Assembly: GCF_024228315.1 (NCBI RefSeq)
Contig: NZ_CP100454.1
Span: 3,038,001-3,102,000 of the forward strand
Direction of reading: 5' to 3'
Length of the DNA: 64,000 nucleotides
Origin: Halomarina pelagica
GTDB lineage: Archaea > Halobacteriota > Halobacteria > Halobacteriales > Haloarculaceae
Shown piece by piece: positions 1-8,034 of the stretch. The first letter of the stretch is position 1. Every line of letters begins with the position of its first letter. Below the pieces are notes generated by a model. The model saw only the letters and a list, made by a program, of their open reading frames with translations. It made no database searches and was not told where the DNA came from. The position numbers were made by a program, and so were the translations under genes.

Positions 1-83
1 CCCGCCTCGCCGTCGACGTGGCTCAGGCGCGTCTCCGCGGCGATGACGTTCTCGAGACCGGGAGCGAACGTGTCGTCCGTCAT
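1..83 (-). CDS. Citrate synthase, N-terminal fragment (runs off the left edge)
   Basis: Only the first 27-28 codons lie in the window. The reverse strand from the ATG at 83 reads MTDDTFAPGLENVIAAETRL and continues SHVDGEAG. Glu-Asn-Val-Ile-Ala-Ala-Glu-Thr followed by a short acidic Asp-Gly turn is the usual start of archaeal citrate synthases (acetyl-CoA plus oxaloacetate to citrate, first step of the TCA cycle, cytoplasmic). 2-Methylcitrate synthase begins similarly and cannot be separated on so little sequence. The gene is divergent from nothing nearby; about 210 bp separate it from the next stop codon. Confidence 0.7.
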   Translation of the reverse strand, partial: MTDDTFAPGLENVIAAETRLSHVDGEA

Positions 84-293
84 GATGACCCATAGCCGGC
101 GGAGGGATTTAGCCGGTCCCCCTGCGGGGGCGGTTGCCGGTACGTGGGGGGTTCGCGGTCGGCGATACGTCGATCGCCGATGATCGACCGCTCAGAGGGA
201 GTATCGTAGAAAGCCGGAGACACGGCGAGTCTCGACCGGGTGCGGTGTTCGATTCTCCCGGGAGGAGTCGATGAACTCCTGCGATACTCCCTC

Positions 294-1742
294 TCAGCTT
301 CCGTTGGAGTCGCCCGTCTCGACGCCCATCGCGTCGAAGAGCTTCCGTCGGACGGCCTCCTCGGTGAGCGCGAGCAGCGTGTCGCGGTTGTCCTCGCTGG
401 TCTCGATGCCGGTGAAGATGCCGAGGGGGATCTCGACGGTGGCGTCGGTGGAGTGGCCGCGCGCCTCGCCGATGTCGCCGAAGGCGTCGTCGAGCACCGC
501 GCCGATGTTCATCCGGATGTCCTTCGAGCGGGCGGCGAGGTAGATGGTGTCTTCGGTGATGGCGAAGACGGCGGTCGTGGTGATCCCCTCGAGGTTGAGG
601 AGGTGCTGGGCGGCCTGCGCGAGCGCGTCGCGGTCGCGGACGAACCCGGCGTTCGAGACGAGGTGGCTCCCCTTCACGTCGCGGTTGCGGATGGCCTCCG
701 CGAGCACGTCGAGCGTCTCGGGGCTCATGCTCGGCGACTCCACCTGTTCGAGCGTGTCGTGGTCGACGAACGGGTAGAGGTACGCCGCGGCGGTGAGGTC
801 CGCCGGGGTGGTGTCGCGCTTGAAGTCGAGCGTCTCCGCGCGGATGCCGTAGAGCAGCGCGGTCGCGACCTCCTCGTTCAGGCTCAGGTCGAACTCCTGG
901 ATGTACTTCGTGAGGATGGTCGAGGTGGAGGAGATGTTGGGGCGGATGTCCTCGAAGCGGGCGTCGTACTCGAGTTCGGGTTCGGCATGGTCGATGTAGA
1001 TGTCGATGCGGCGGTCGACGGCGGGTTCGGACGCCTGGGCGTGATCGACCAGTGCGACGGTGTCGTAGTCGTCGAGGTCGACGTCGCTACGCGCCACCAG
1101 GTCGATACCGAGCAGGTTGACGAACGCGCGGTTCTCCTGGAGGCCGATCTCGCCGTCGTAGACGATGTCCGCCTCGACGTCGTGCGCCTCCGCGATGGCC
1201 TTGAGCGCGACGGCGCTCGCGATGGAGTCCGGATCCGGACTCCGGTGGGTGAGGATGGCGAGCTTGCTCGAGGTCTCCTCGAGTATCTCGGCGAGCTTTC
1301 CCGTCTTGTACTCGAGTTCGCCGGTCTCGAGCGCGCGGAGCGCGGAGTCCGCGATGACGGTAGAGGGGTTGATCACCACGTCCGCCCCCAGTTCGGCGAG
1401 GTCGTCGGCCGACACCGGGTCCGACGCGCGCGCGACGACGAACTGCTCGCCGCCCCGGTCGCGGATGTTCTCGACGGCGGCCATGTTGGCGTCCACGTCG
1501 GAGGAGAGGATGAGGACGACGTCGCGGTCCGCGATCTCGTCCACGACGCTCGCCTCGCGGATGTCGGCCGTCCGGGCGTCCATGTCCTGGTCGCGGAGCG
1601 CCTCGACGCGCCCCTCGTCCATGTCGAGGATGAGGACGTCCTTCCCCTCCTCCTCGAGGTCCTCGGCCACGGCGTGGCCGACGCTGCCGCAGCCGAGGAT
1701 GGCGTACGTGGACATGGACGCCATGGTGATGGCGGTACTCAT
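294..1742 (-). CDS. TrkA-N / DHH-DHHA1 phosphoesterase family protein
   Basis: A 482-aa cytoplasmic protein. The N-terminus has a Rossmann nucleotide-binding motif (YAILGCGSVGHAV, about residues 12-25), as in TrkA-N/RCK domains. A DHH phosphoesterase domain follows (LTHRSPDPDSIASAVAL near residue 195; DYDTVALVDHAQ near 245; IDHAEPE with the metal-binding His/Asp). A DHHA1-type C-terminal region comes last. This fusion is common in haloarchaea, where it is annotated as a DHH-family phosphoesterase of the RecJ/NrnA superfamily. The substrate is probably a short oligonucleotide or cyclic dinucleotide product (inference). ATG codons also occur at 1724 and 1715. A TATA-like CTTATTTGAA on the minus strand at about 1770-1780 fits a nearly leaderless start at 1742. 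Confidence 0.85.
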   Translation of the reverse strand: MSTAITMASMSTYAILGCGSVGHAVAEDLEEEGKDVLILDMDEGRVEALRDQDMDARTADIREASVVDEIADRDVVLILSSDVDANMAAVENIRDRGGEQFVVARASDPVSADDLAELGADVVINPSTVIADSALRALETGELEYKTGKLAEILEETSSKLAILTHRSPDPDSIASAVALKAIAEAHDVEADIVYDGEIGLQENRAFVNLLGIDLVARSDVDLDDYDTVALVDHAQASEPAVDRRIDIYIDHAEPELEYDARFEDIRPNISSTSTILTKYIQEFDLSLNEEVATALLYGIRAETLDFKRDTTPADLTAAAYLYPFVDHDTLEQVESPSMSPETLDVLAEAIRNRDVKGSHLVSNAGFVRDRDALAQAAQHLLNLEGITTTAVFAITEDTIYLAARSKDIRMNIGAVLDDAFGDIGEARGHSTDATVEIPLGIFTGIETSEDNRDTLLALTEEAVRRKLFDAMGVETGDSNGS

Positions 1743-2281
1743 GATATGCTACCCTCTGGCTCCCTCGTACTTCAAATAAGTGGGATCGCGGCGTCTCGCC
1801 ACCCCTCGCGGACCGGTCGGGATGGGATTGGAACCGTTCGCGTCGCAGTCCGCCGAGCGTCGCGCGTCGAGACGACGGTCCGAGCGCCGTCCCTCGGCGA
1901 CGAGACCGTCACGATAATCCCAGCTTACCGCGCTCGACGCCGGTGTACGTGCTCCGTAACTAAGCGGCTCCCGTCCGGTCACTCGGATGGCTTGGCGGTG
2001 CCGCCGCGTCCACAGACGTGTGCACGACGTCAGGCCGAAGCGGTGATCGCAGCGCCGACGGGCCGCCGAGCGCCCCGAGGTCCGACGGACAGCCCGTCCG
2101 TCCGTTCCTGTCTACCGAACCGATGCACCGCGGGGCGATACCCGTTTGCGCGCGCGATCGGGTTGCGTGTTGCTCACGCGCCGCCGTCTGCCATCCGGCG
2201 GCGCACTCCTGTCCCCGGAAGACGATCAGAGCGTGGCGTTCCGACGACGTCGCCCGTGCGTGAGCGGCCCAGGGACCGGAC
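1743..2281. other. Intergenic stretch, no convincing gene
   Basis: About 540 bp between the DHH gene and the tRNA-Lys promoter. Open frames here are arginine- and serine-rich, typical of antisense or noncoding reading in GC-rich haloarchaeal DNA, and none shows a domain. I see only the putative promoter of the DHH gene near 1770. Confidence 0.5.
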
Positions 2282-2299
2282 GAAAGGAAACGTATATGA
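2282..2299 (+). promoter_or_regulatory. Putative BRE/TATA box of tRNA-Lys
   Basis: A purine-rich stretch, AAAGGAAAC, followed by GTATATGAA is centred about 30 bases upstream of the mature tRNA 5' end. This is the spacing expected of an archaeal TFB/TBP promoter that starts at or just before the tRNA. Confidence 0.5.
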
Positions 2300-2324
2300 A
2301 TCAACCGCGGTAACTCGAAATCGA

Positions 2325-2398
2325 GGGCTGATAGCTCAGCCAGGCAGAGCATCTGGCTCTTAACCAGACGGCCGAGGGTTCAAATCCCTCTCAGCCCG
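2325..2398 (+). tRNA. tRNA-Lys (CTT anticodon)
   Basis: A 74-nt cloverleaf. The acceptor GGGCTGA pairs with TCAGCCC and is followed by the discriminator G. The D arm contains AGCTCAGCCAGGCAGAGC. The anticodon arm is TCTGG-CTCTTAA-CCAGA with anticodon CTT, reading AAG lysine codons. The T arm has the invariant GGTTCAAATCC. There is no intron and CCA is not encoded. Its last 22 bases recur three times directly downstream. Confidence 0.97.
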
Positions 2399-2448
2399 TC
2401 ACCTTCTCGTGCGAGCACTGCGAAGCGTGTGAAGTGACGACGCTGACG

Positions 2449-2744
2449 GGATTTGAATCAGGGAGCACGCGCGCAGTGGAGCGAGCACGTGCGACCGTGG
2501 TTCAAATCCCTCTCAGCCCGCTTTCTCGCGACGAACGGACGTGAGGAGCGTAGAAAGCGCACCTGAAGGGATTTAAACTAGAGAGGGCGCGCGCAGCAAA
2601 GCGAGCACGTCCGACCGTGGTTCAAATCCCTCTCAGCCCGCTGTTCGTGCGCGAGCGACAGCGAGCGCCGAACGAGTTCCGGAGAGGATTTGAGGTAGAG
2701 AGCGAGTACAGCGAGCGACCGTGGTTCAAATCCCTCTCAGCCCG
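2449..2744 (+). repeat. Three tandem copies of the tRNA-Lys 3' end, each preceded by an inverted T-arm motif
   Basis: The last 22 bases of tRNA-Lys (2377-2398) recur exactly at 2499-2520, 2619-2640 and 2723-2744. Each copy follows a GC-rich spacer ending in CGACCGT. Each spacer starts with the reverse complement of the T arm (GGGATTTGAA at 2448, GGGATTTAAA near 2568, AGGATTTGAG near 2682), so each unit of roughly 80 to 120 bp could fold back on itself. Part of the spacer (CTTTCTCGCGACGAACGGAC) also recurs at 2521 and 2745. The acceptor and anticodon halves are missing, so these are not tRNA genes. Confidence 0.9.
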
Positions 2745-2777
2745 CTTTCTCGCGACGAACGGACGTGAGGAGCATCG

Positions 2778-3368
2778 TCACTTCGACGTCTCCTCCTCGG
2801 GGTCGAAGGGGTAGCGGAGTCCGGTCGGGTACTCGCTCTCCTCGGTGGTATCGAGCTGTAACGCGATGCAGAAGCGGTCGAAGCCGACTTCGAGCGCGGC
2901 GAACGCGAGGAGTTCGACGAGTCCCTCCTCGCCGAACGCGTCCCGGAGGTCGTCGATCAGGTCGTCGGTGATCGCGTGGGGGTCGGAGGCGAAGGCGTCG
3001 GCCAGTCGGACGGCGAGCGCCTCGCGGTCGTCGAGCGCGTCCAGATCGGCCGTCCCGCAGAGCACCGCGTCCTCCTTCGATGCGACGTCGTCGGCCACCT
3101 CCCGGGTGCGGACCGTCGCGCAGTACGCACAGCGGTTCACGGCCGCGACTCGCAGTCGCATCAGCTCCAGGGTCGCCGCGTCGACGCGCTCGCTCCGCGG
3201 GAACGCCTCGAAGACGGCGGCGATTCGCTCGAACAGTTCCGGCCGGTGGGCCATCGCCCCGAAGAAGGCGGCGTCCCCGTACCACCCGTCGCGGGCGTCG
3301 CGGAGGAGCGCGCCGACCGCCTCGTCCTCGGCCTCGTGGGGTTCGATGACGTCGATTCGCGAGGGCAT
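2778..3368 (-). CDS. Carboxymuconolactone decarboxylase (AhpD-like) family protein
   Basis: About 196 aa. The helical core has the AhpD-type signature ELMRLRVAAVNRCAYCATVRTREV, whose CxxC pair is the redox-active or active-site motif of this family. A C-terminal part reads AFAALEVGFDRFCIALQLD. Family members act as peroxidase partners or gamma-carboxymuconolactone decarboxylases; haloarchaeal ones are mostly uncharacterised, so the exact reaction is open. ATG codons at 3380 and 3416 are alternative starts; I chose the one just ahead of the conserved PSRIDVIEP. The 3' end abuts the last tRNA-Lys-derived repeat. A second gene on the same strand lies about 60 bp upstream and could be co-transcribed. 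Confidence 0.75.
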   Translation of the reverse strand: MPSRIDVIEPHEAEDEAVGALLRDARDGWYGDAAFFGAMAHRPELFERIAAVFEAFPRSERVDAATLELMRLRVAAVNRCAYCATVRTREVADDVASKEDAVLCGTADLDALDDREALAVRLADAFASDPHAITDDLIDDLRDAFGEEGLVELLAFAALEVGFDRFCIALQLDTTEESEYPTGLRYPFDPEEETSK

Positions 3369-3431
3369 AGGCGCGTCCATACGACGCGGAACGACAAACG
3401 TGCTACGGCGTGTCACGTGTGCCGCGGCGCG

Positions 3432-4088
3432 TCAGACGGCACGGAGGTACAGGCGGAACTCGAGGTCGCCGTCGTCGCCAGTAGCGACCTCTGAGGTCTC
3501 CTTCTCGAACCGCGGCGACGGCCCGTCCGGCGGCGACTCGTCGCAGAGTCGGTCGGCGACGCGCTGGACCGGGGCGACGGCGTCCGCCGGGGCGTAGAGG
3601 CCGACGCCGGCGACGTCCGGTGCGTCCTCGATCGCGTCGACGACCGCCTCGTCCAGCGATTCGACCGTCGCGTCCGGCGGGACGGGAAGCCTCGCGTAGC
3701 GTTCGCCCCGGTACCGAAAGGGCGGTGTCTCTGTCTCCGTCTCCGTCTCCATCTTCGTGTCGCGATTCGCCGCCCGTGCGATCGCCGCCGCCAGCGCGTC
3801 GGCGCGCGCCGCGGCGTCTTCGGACCACTCCGCGGGCGGCACGTCGGGACGGTGGCAGGCGCGGAGCCGGCCGTCGCCGAGGCGGGAGAGCGCCCCCGCG
3901 CCGACCAGGAACGCGAGGGACGCGATCACCTCGTCGCCGTGGGGTTCGAGACCGTCCGGGCGTCCGCTGTCGAGGAGGTGCCGGTCGAGGTCGTCCGGAT
4001 CGAACGGATCGTCCTCGAACGTCTCCCACACGTCGACGTACACCGCGGCGCAGGCGTCGAGCGACGGGATCCGGGTCGTCTGTGACAT
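3432..4088 (-). CDS. Haloarchaeal protein of unknown function
   Basis: About 218 aa from the ATG at 4088 (MSQTTRIPSLDACAAVYVDV). It is acidic and soluble, with no signal peptide or membrane segment. A low-complexity Glu/Thr tract (METETETETE, near residue 113) is encoded by a run of GTCTCC-type hexamers, a possible slippage site. The C-terminal half (ATVESLDEAVVDAIEDAPDV) looks like a compact alpha/beta domain I do not recognise. It sits upstream of the AhpD-like gene on the same strand. A longer frame to 4160 exists, but its extra residues look noncoding. Confidence 0.6.
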   Translation of the reverse strand: MSQTTRIPSLDACAAVYVDVWETFEDDPFDPDDLDRHLLDSGRPDGLEPHGDEVIASLAFLVGAGALSRLGDGRLRACHRPDVPPAEWSEDAAARADALAAAIARAANRDTKMETETETETPPFRYRGERYARLPVPPDATVESLDEAVVDAIEDAPDVAGVGLYAPADAVAPVQRVADRLCDESPPDGPSPRFEKETSEVATGDDGDLEFRLYLRAV

Positions 4089-4252
4089 GGACGTGCACAG
4101 TACTCCGGAGGAGCTGTTAGTCCTTTGCCACCGTTCGCGGGGAGGTTCCGCTATCGTCATATCTCATTTGGACATCACGTACGGCGACGCGGCACAGTGT
4201 GCGCGACGACGATTAAGGCTATTTCGATGCTTGTCTATTGATAGCTCGCATC

Positions 4253-5509
4253 ATGGTGGAAACGGTGTTCGAAGTGGACACGGACGAACCGCCCGACGAA
4301 CAGCCCGACCCCATCGTAAACCGGTGGCATCCCGACGTGCCCGCCGTGGCGACGGTGACGCCGGGGGAGAGCTTCCGCGTCGAGTGCCTCGACTGGACGG
4401 GGAACCAGGTCGTGAACGACGACAGCGCGAACGACATACGCGACATGCGCCTGGACCCGAACCACCACCTGAGCGGTCCCTTCGAGGTCGAGGGGGCCGA
4501 GCCGGGAGACATCCTCGTCGTGGACATCCTCGACCTCGGGCCGTTCCCCGACCACGAGTGGGGGTTCACGGGCATCTTCGAGCAGGACAACGGCGGCGGG
4601 TTCCTCACGGACCACTTCCCGAATGCGAGGAAGGCCATCTGGGACCTGGAGGGCGTCTACACCTCCTCGCGACACGTCCCCGACGTGCGGTTCGCGGGGC
4701 TGTCGCACCCGGGGATCTTGGGGACGACGCCCTCCCACGAGCTGCTCGAACGGTGGAACGAGCGCGAGCGGGCGCTCATCGAACGCGGCCCCGAGGACGA
4801 GACGGCGGTGAACCACGAGACGCGGGGCGAGGACCCGCCGCTCGCGCTCCCGCCGGAGCCGAACGAGGTGCTGCTCGGGGACATGGACGAGAGCCAGGTC
4901 GAGGAGGCGGCCGAGGAGGCGGCGCGGACCATCCCGCCGCGAGAGAACGCCGGGAACTGCGACATCAAGAATCTCAGTCGCGGCTCGCGGGTGTACATCC
5001 CGGTGTTCGTCGACGGGGCGAAGCTCATCACCGGCGACCTCCACTTCTCGCAGGGCGACGGCGAGATCACCTTCTGCGGGGCCATCGAGATGGCGGGGTT
5101 CGTCGACCTGAAGGTGGACCTCATCAAGAACGGCGTCGAGCGCTTCGGGATCGATCACGCGATGTTCAAGCCGGGGAACGTGGAACCGCAGTTCTCCGAG
5201 TACGTCGTCTTCGAGGGGTACTCGGTGGACGAGGAGGGGACGCAGCACTACAAGAACTCCACCGTCGCGATGCGTCGGGCCTGCCTCGACGCCATCGACT
5301 ACCTGACGAACTTCGGGTACAGCCGCGAGCAGGCGTACATCCTCCTCAGCACGGTGCCCGTCGAGAGTCGCATCGCCGGCATCGTCGACCTCCCGAACAC
5401 CTGCGTCACCGTCTCGGTGCCCCAGGAGGTGTTCGAGTTCGACGTCGATCCGGACGGCCTCGAAGACGCGCCGAGCGAGGCCCGCGGGAGCGTGGCCGAG
5501 CCGTCCTGA
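4253..5509 (+). CDS. fmdA: Formamidase (FmdA/AmdA family)
   Basis: A 418-aa cytoplasmic amidase that should hydrolyse formamide or a short amide to the acid plus ammonia. Family hallmarks are visible: NRWHPDVPAVATVTPGESFRVECLDWTG at the start, GPFEVEGAEPGDILVVDILD, the GGFLTDHFP segment, HPGILGTTPSHELL, and the central RENAGNCDIKNLSRGSRVYIPVFVDGAKLITGDLHFSQGDGE block with the NCD-x-K-x-LS motif. Length is normal for the family. The start at 4253 directly precedes VETVFEVD; an in-frame codon at 4238 adds nothing conserved. An AmiS/UreI-type amide or urea channel lies 2 kb away, beyond an oppositely oriented chaperonin gene, suggesting an amide-nitrogen scavenging locus. Confidence 0.92.
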   Translation: MVETVFEVDTDEPPDEQPDPIVNRWHPDVPAVATVTPGESFRVECLDWTGNQVVNDDSANDIRDMRLDPNHHLSGPFEVEGAEPGDILVVDILDLGPFPDHEWGFTGIFEQDNGGGFLTDHFPNARKAIWDLEGVYTSSRHVPDVRFAGLSHPGILGTTPSHELLERWNERERALIERGPEDETAVNHETRGEDPPLALPPEPNEVLLGDMDESQVEEAAEEAARTIPPRENAGNCDIKNLSRGSRVYIPVFVDGAKLITGDLHFSQGDGEITFCGAIEMAGFVDLKVDLIKNGVERFGIDHAMFKPGNVEPQFSEYVVFEGYSVDEEGTQHYKNSTVAMRRACLDAIDYLTNFGYSREQAYILLSTVPVESRIAGIVDLPNTCVTVSVPQEVFEFDVDPDGLEDAPSEARGSVAEPS

Positions 5510-5597
5510 CCGCCTCGTCACACCCTTTTCGTCGTCGCGAGCGTCGAGCGAACGGACCGAACGGACCGAGAGCGAGCGGAACGCCGAGCGGTGGCGC

Positions 5598-7286
5598 TCA
5601 GTGCCCGATCGCCCAGGGATAGCCGCCGCGCTGACCTCCACCGTGGTCGCCTCCGATCCCGTGATCGTGATCGTGATCGTGACCGCGGGCGTCACCGTCG
5701 CGCGCGGCGACGACGTCGTCGATCCGCAGGAGCAGGTTCGCGGCCTCGGTCGCGCCGGCGATGGCCCGTCGCTTGACCGCGAGCGGTTCGACCACGCCCC
5801 GTGCGGACACGTCGGCGACCGAACCGTCGGCGGCGTCGATCCCGGCCGTCACCTCGCCCCGGTCGTGGCTGGCCCGCAGGTCGGCCAGCGCGTCGATGGG
5901 TGAGGCCCCCGCGTTCTCCGCCAGCGTTCGCGGGACGGTCTCGAGCGCCCCTGCGGCCGCCTCGATCGCCAACTGTTCCCGGCCGTCGAATTCGAGGGCG
6001 AACCCGCGGAGGTCCGCGGCCAGTTCGGCCTCCGTCGCGCCGCCGCCCGGGAGCAGGTCGCCGTAGAGGAGCGCGAGGGTCACGACGGTCAGGCAGTCCT
6101 CGACCAGCCGGCGCGTCTCGTCGATGGCGTGCTGGGTCCCGCCCCGGAGCAGTAACGACACCTGTTTCGAGTCGGGGTTGCCGCGAACGACCGTCAGATC
6201 GCGCCCGGCGACCCGCCGCCGTTCGACGACGCCCGCCCGGCCGAGGGCCTCCGGTGTGAGTTCCTCGACGCTCGCGACGAGGGTGCCGCCGGTCGCCCGG
6301 GCGAGCTTGTACATCTCGTCCTGTCGCGTCCGCTCGACGGCGAGGATCCCGCGACGCGCGAGGCGCGACCGGAGCACGTCGTCGATGGCCTGCTGGCAGA
6401 ACACCGCGTCGGTCCCGGCGTCCGCGATGCGCTCGAGTTGCTCCCGGAGTTGGCGCTCCTCGTGCGCCGCGATGGCGTCGAGCCCGTCCGTCCCCTCGAC
6501 GGTCACGGCGCGGGTCGCGTTCGCCTGCTTCGCGCCGAGCGGCGCGTCGACGAGCGCGATCCGCGCGTCCGCGAACCGCCGCGGGAGGTGGATCGCGCGG
6601 TCGTCGGCCGTCGCGGACGACTCCCCCATGTCGACGACGAGTCCGTCGACGAACTCCGCGTCGCCGGGGCTCCCGCCGGGTACGCCCTGGAGCGTGATGC
6701 GGTGTCGGTCGACCTCGCTTCCGTCGCTCACCGCGAGGACCGCGTCGGCGGCGAGGTCGGCGACGCGCGTCGCCTCCGGCTCCGACCACTTCCCGGTGAT
6801 GGCCGTGCGCGCGACGGAGACGAGCGTCGCCCGGTCGGTCGGGTCGTCCCCGAGCGTCAGCGTCGAGAGCGTCTCCAGCGCCCGGGAGCAGGCGTGGTGG
6901 TACCCCGCGGTGACGATCCCCGGGTGGACCCCCTGTTCGAACAGCCCCTCCGCCCCCTCGAGCAGCGCGCCCGCGAGGAGCACCGCGGTCGTCGTCCCGT
7001 CGCCCACCCGCTCGGCCTGCTCCGACGCGACCTCGTACAGCAACGACGCCGCGGGGTGTTCGATCTCCATCCGATCGAGGATCGACGCGCCGTCGTTCGT
7101 GACGACCGCCAGCCCGTCGGTGCCGACGAGGAGCTTGTCGCGCCCCGCCGGACCGAGCGTCGTCCGCAGGGTGGCCGCGAGCGCCCGCCCGGCCGCGACG
7201 TTGGCGCGACGAGCGTCCCGTCCGGTCGTTCGATCGAGTCCACCGCTCCTGAGCCGACGGGGCCAACGCGCACCCCCCTGTGTCAT
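5598..7286 (-). CDS. Divergent group II chaperonin (thermosome subunit-like)
   Basis: A 562-aa protein with the group II chaperonin fold signatures: the nucleotide-binding TLGPAGRDKLLV (residues 43-54) and VTNDGASIL (62-70), GDGTTTAVLLAG (95-106), and the C-terminal LLPGGGATEAELAADLR with REQLAIEAAAGALETVPRTLAENAG. ATP-driven protein folding in a double ring is the family role. It departs from standard haloarchaeal subunits in reading GPAGRDK where GPKGMDK is usual, and in its C-terminal tail. The tail lacks a Gly-Gly-Met run and instead has a histidine-rich DARGHDHDHDHGIGGDHGG. It lies opposite to, and between, formamidase and the amide channel. It may be a specialised paralogue rather than the housekeeping subunit. 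Confidence 0.85.
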   Translation of the reverse strand: MTQGGARWPRRLRSGGLDRTTGRDARRANVAAGRALAATLRTTLGPAGRDKLLVGTDGLAVVTNDGASILDRMEIEHPAASLLYEVASEQAERVGDGTTTAVLLAGALLEGAEGLFEQGVHPGIVTAGYHHACSRALETLSTLTLGDDPTDRATLVSVARTAITGKWSEPEATRVADLAADAVLAVSDGSEVDRHRITLQGVPGGSPGDAEFVDGLVVDMGESSATADDRAIHLPRRFADARIALVDAPLGAKQANATRAVTVEGTDGLDAIAAHEERQLREQLERIADAGTDAVFCQQAIDDVLRSRLARRGILAVERTRQDEMYKLARATGGTLVASVEELTPEALGRAGVVERRRVAGRDLTVVRGNPDSKQVSLLLRGGTQHAIDETRRLVEDCLTVVTLALLYGDLLPGGGATEAELAADLRGFALEFDGREQLAIEAAAGALETVPRTLAENAGASPIDALADLRASHDRGEVTAGIDAADGSVADVSARGVVEPLAVKRRAIAGATEAANLLLRIDDVVAARDGDARGHDHDHDHGIGGDHGGGQRGGYPWAIGH

Positions 7287-7497
7287 GGTATCACTGGTCT
7301 CTCCCGTCCACGCCTCGCGACAAAAATGTAACTGAAACGTCCAATCAGTCGGCGTCGACGACTACCACGTTCCCGCGTCCGTCCTTTTACCGGATACCGT
7401 CGATCACGAATCGAACAATCAGCTATTTCGCTGTTGTCAATGAATTGTCCCAAGTGTCCGTGATGAATGCTATCACGGTGCGCAATCGAGGGACGCA

Positions 7498-8028
7498 ATG
7501 TCACTGTACACGGAACTCGGGATGGGGCTGGTGTTCGTCGGGGCCGTTCTCGTCGTCAACGGACTGTGGCTGCTCGGGCGGGGATCCGACCGCGACACGG
7601 CCGTCCTGAACTTCCTCGTCGGCGGGTTGACGCTGTTCATCGCCCTGTGGTGGGCGTTCGGGGGCGAGGCCTCGCCGGGGACGGCGTTCAACGCGGCGGC
7701 GACGCTCCTGTTCTCGTTTACGTACCTCTGGGTGGGGGTCAACGCCTACCGCCGGGCCGACGACCAGCGGTCGCTCGGGTGGTACTGCATCCTGGTCACG
7801 GTCGTCGCCGTCCCCACCGGGTATCTCGTGTGGGTGGGCGGCGACGTCGGCCTCGCGCTGCTCTGGTGGATCTGGGCGATACTCTGGGCGACGTTCTGGC
7901 TCCTGCTCGCCCTCCGGCGGACCGACTACACGGCTCCGGTCGCCTGGTACACGATCGCCGTGGGGATCGTCACGGGCGCGGCGGGGTACCTGATGGCCGC
8001 GGGGTTCTGGCCGTGGGCCCCCGCCTGA
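7498..8028 (+). CDS. AmiS/UreI family amide or urea channel
   Basis: A 176-aa, highly hydrophobic inner-membrane protein with about six transmembrane helices, the usual size of the AmiS/UreI family (proton-gated urea channel or short-chain amide permease). Visible family features include an N-terminal GLVFVGAVLVVNGLWLLG helix, FSFTYLWVGVNAY in the second half, and the aromatic-rich LLWWIWAILWATFWLLLAL helix. A formamidase in the same neighbourhood suggests it carries formamide or urea into the cell. The ATG at 7498 starts immediately before the first helix. Which substrate passes cannot be told from sequence. Confidence 0.85.
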   Translation: MSLYTELGMGLVFVGAVLVVNGLWLLGRGSDRDTAVLNFLVGGLTLFIALWWAFGGEASPGTAFNAAATLLFSFTYLWVGVNAYRRADDQRSLGWYCILVTVVAVPTGYLVWVGGDVGLALLWWIWAILWATFWLLLALRRTDYTAPVAWYTIAVGIVTGAAGYLMAAGFWPWAPA

Positions 8029-8034
8029 TCCCGC

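Noticed and set aside
240-2363. 707-codon open frame on the plus strand
   Set aside because: It runs antisense over the DHH phosphoesterase and into tRNA-Lys. It is Arg/Val/Asp-rich without any domain; a typical shadow frame of GC-rich haloarchaeal coding sequence.
2499-2744. Additional tRNA genes behind tRNA-Lys
   Set aside because: Only the T arm and 3' acceptor strand are repeated. D arm, anticodon arm and matching 5' acceptor strand are absent.
3757-5622. 621-codon open frame on the plus strand
   Set aside because: It overlaps formamidase in another frame and is dominated by Arg, Gly and Pro. The formamidase frame has clear family motifs, so this is a shadow.
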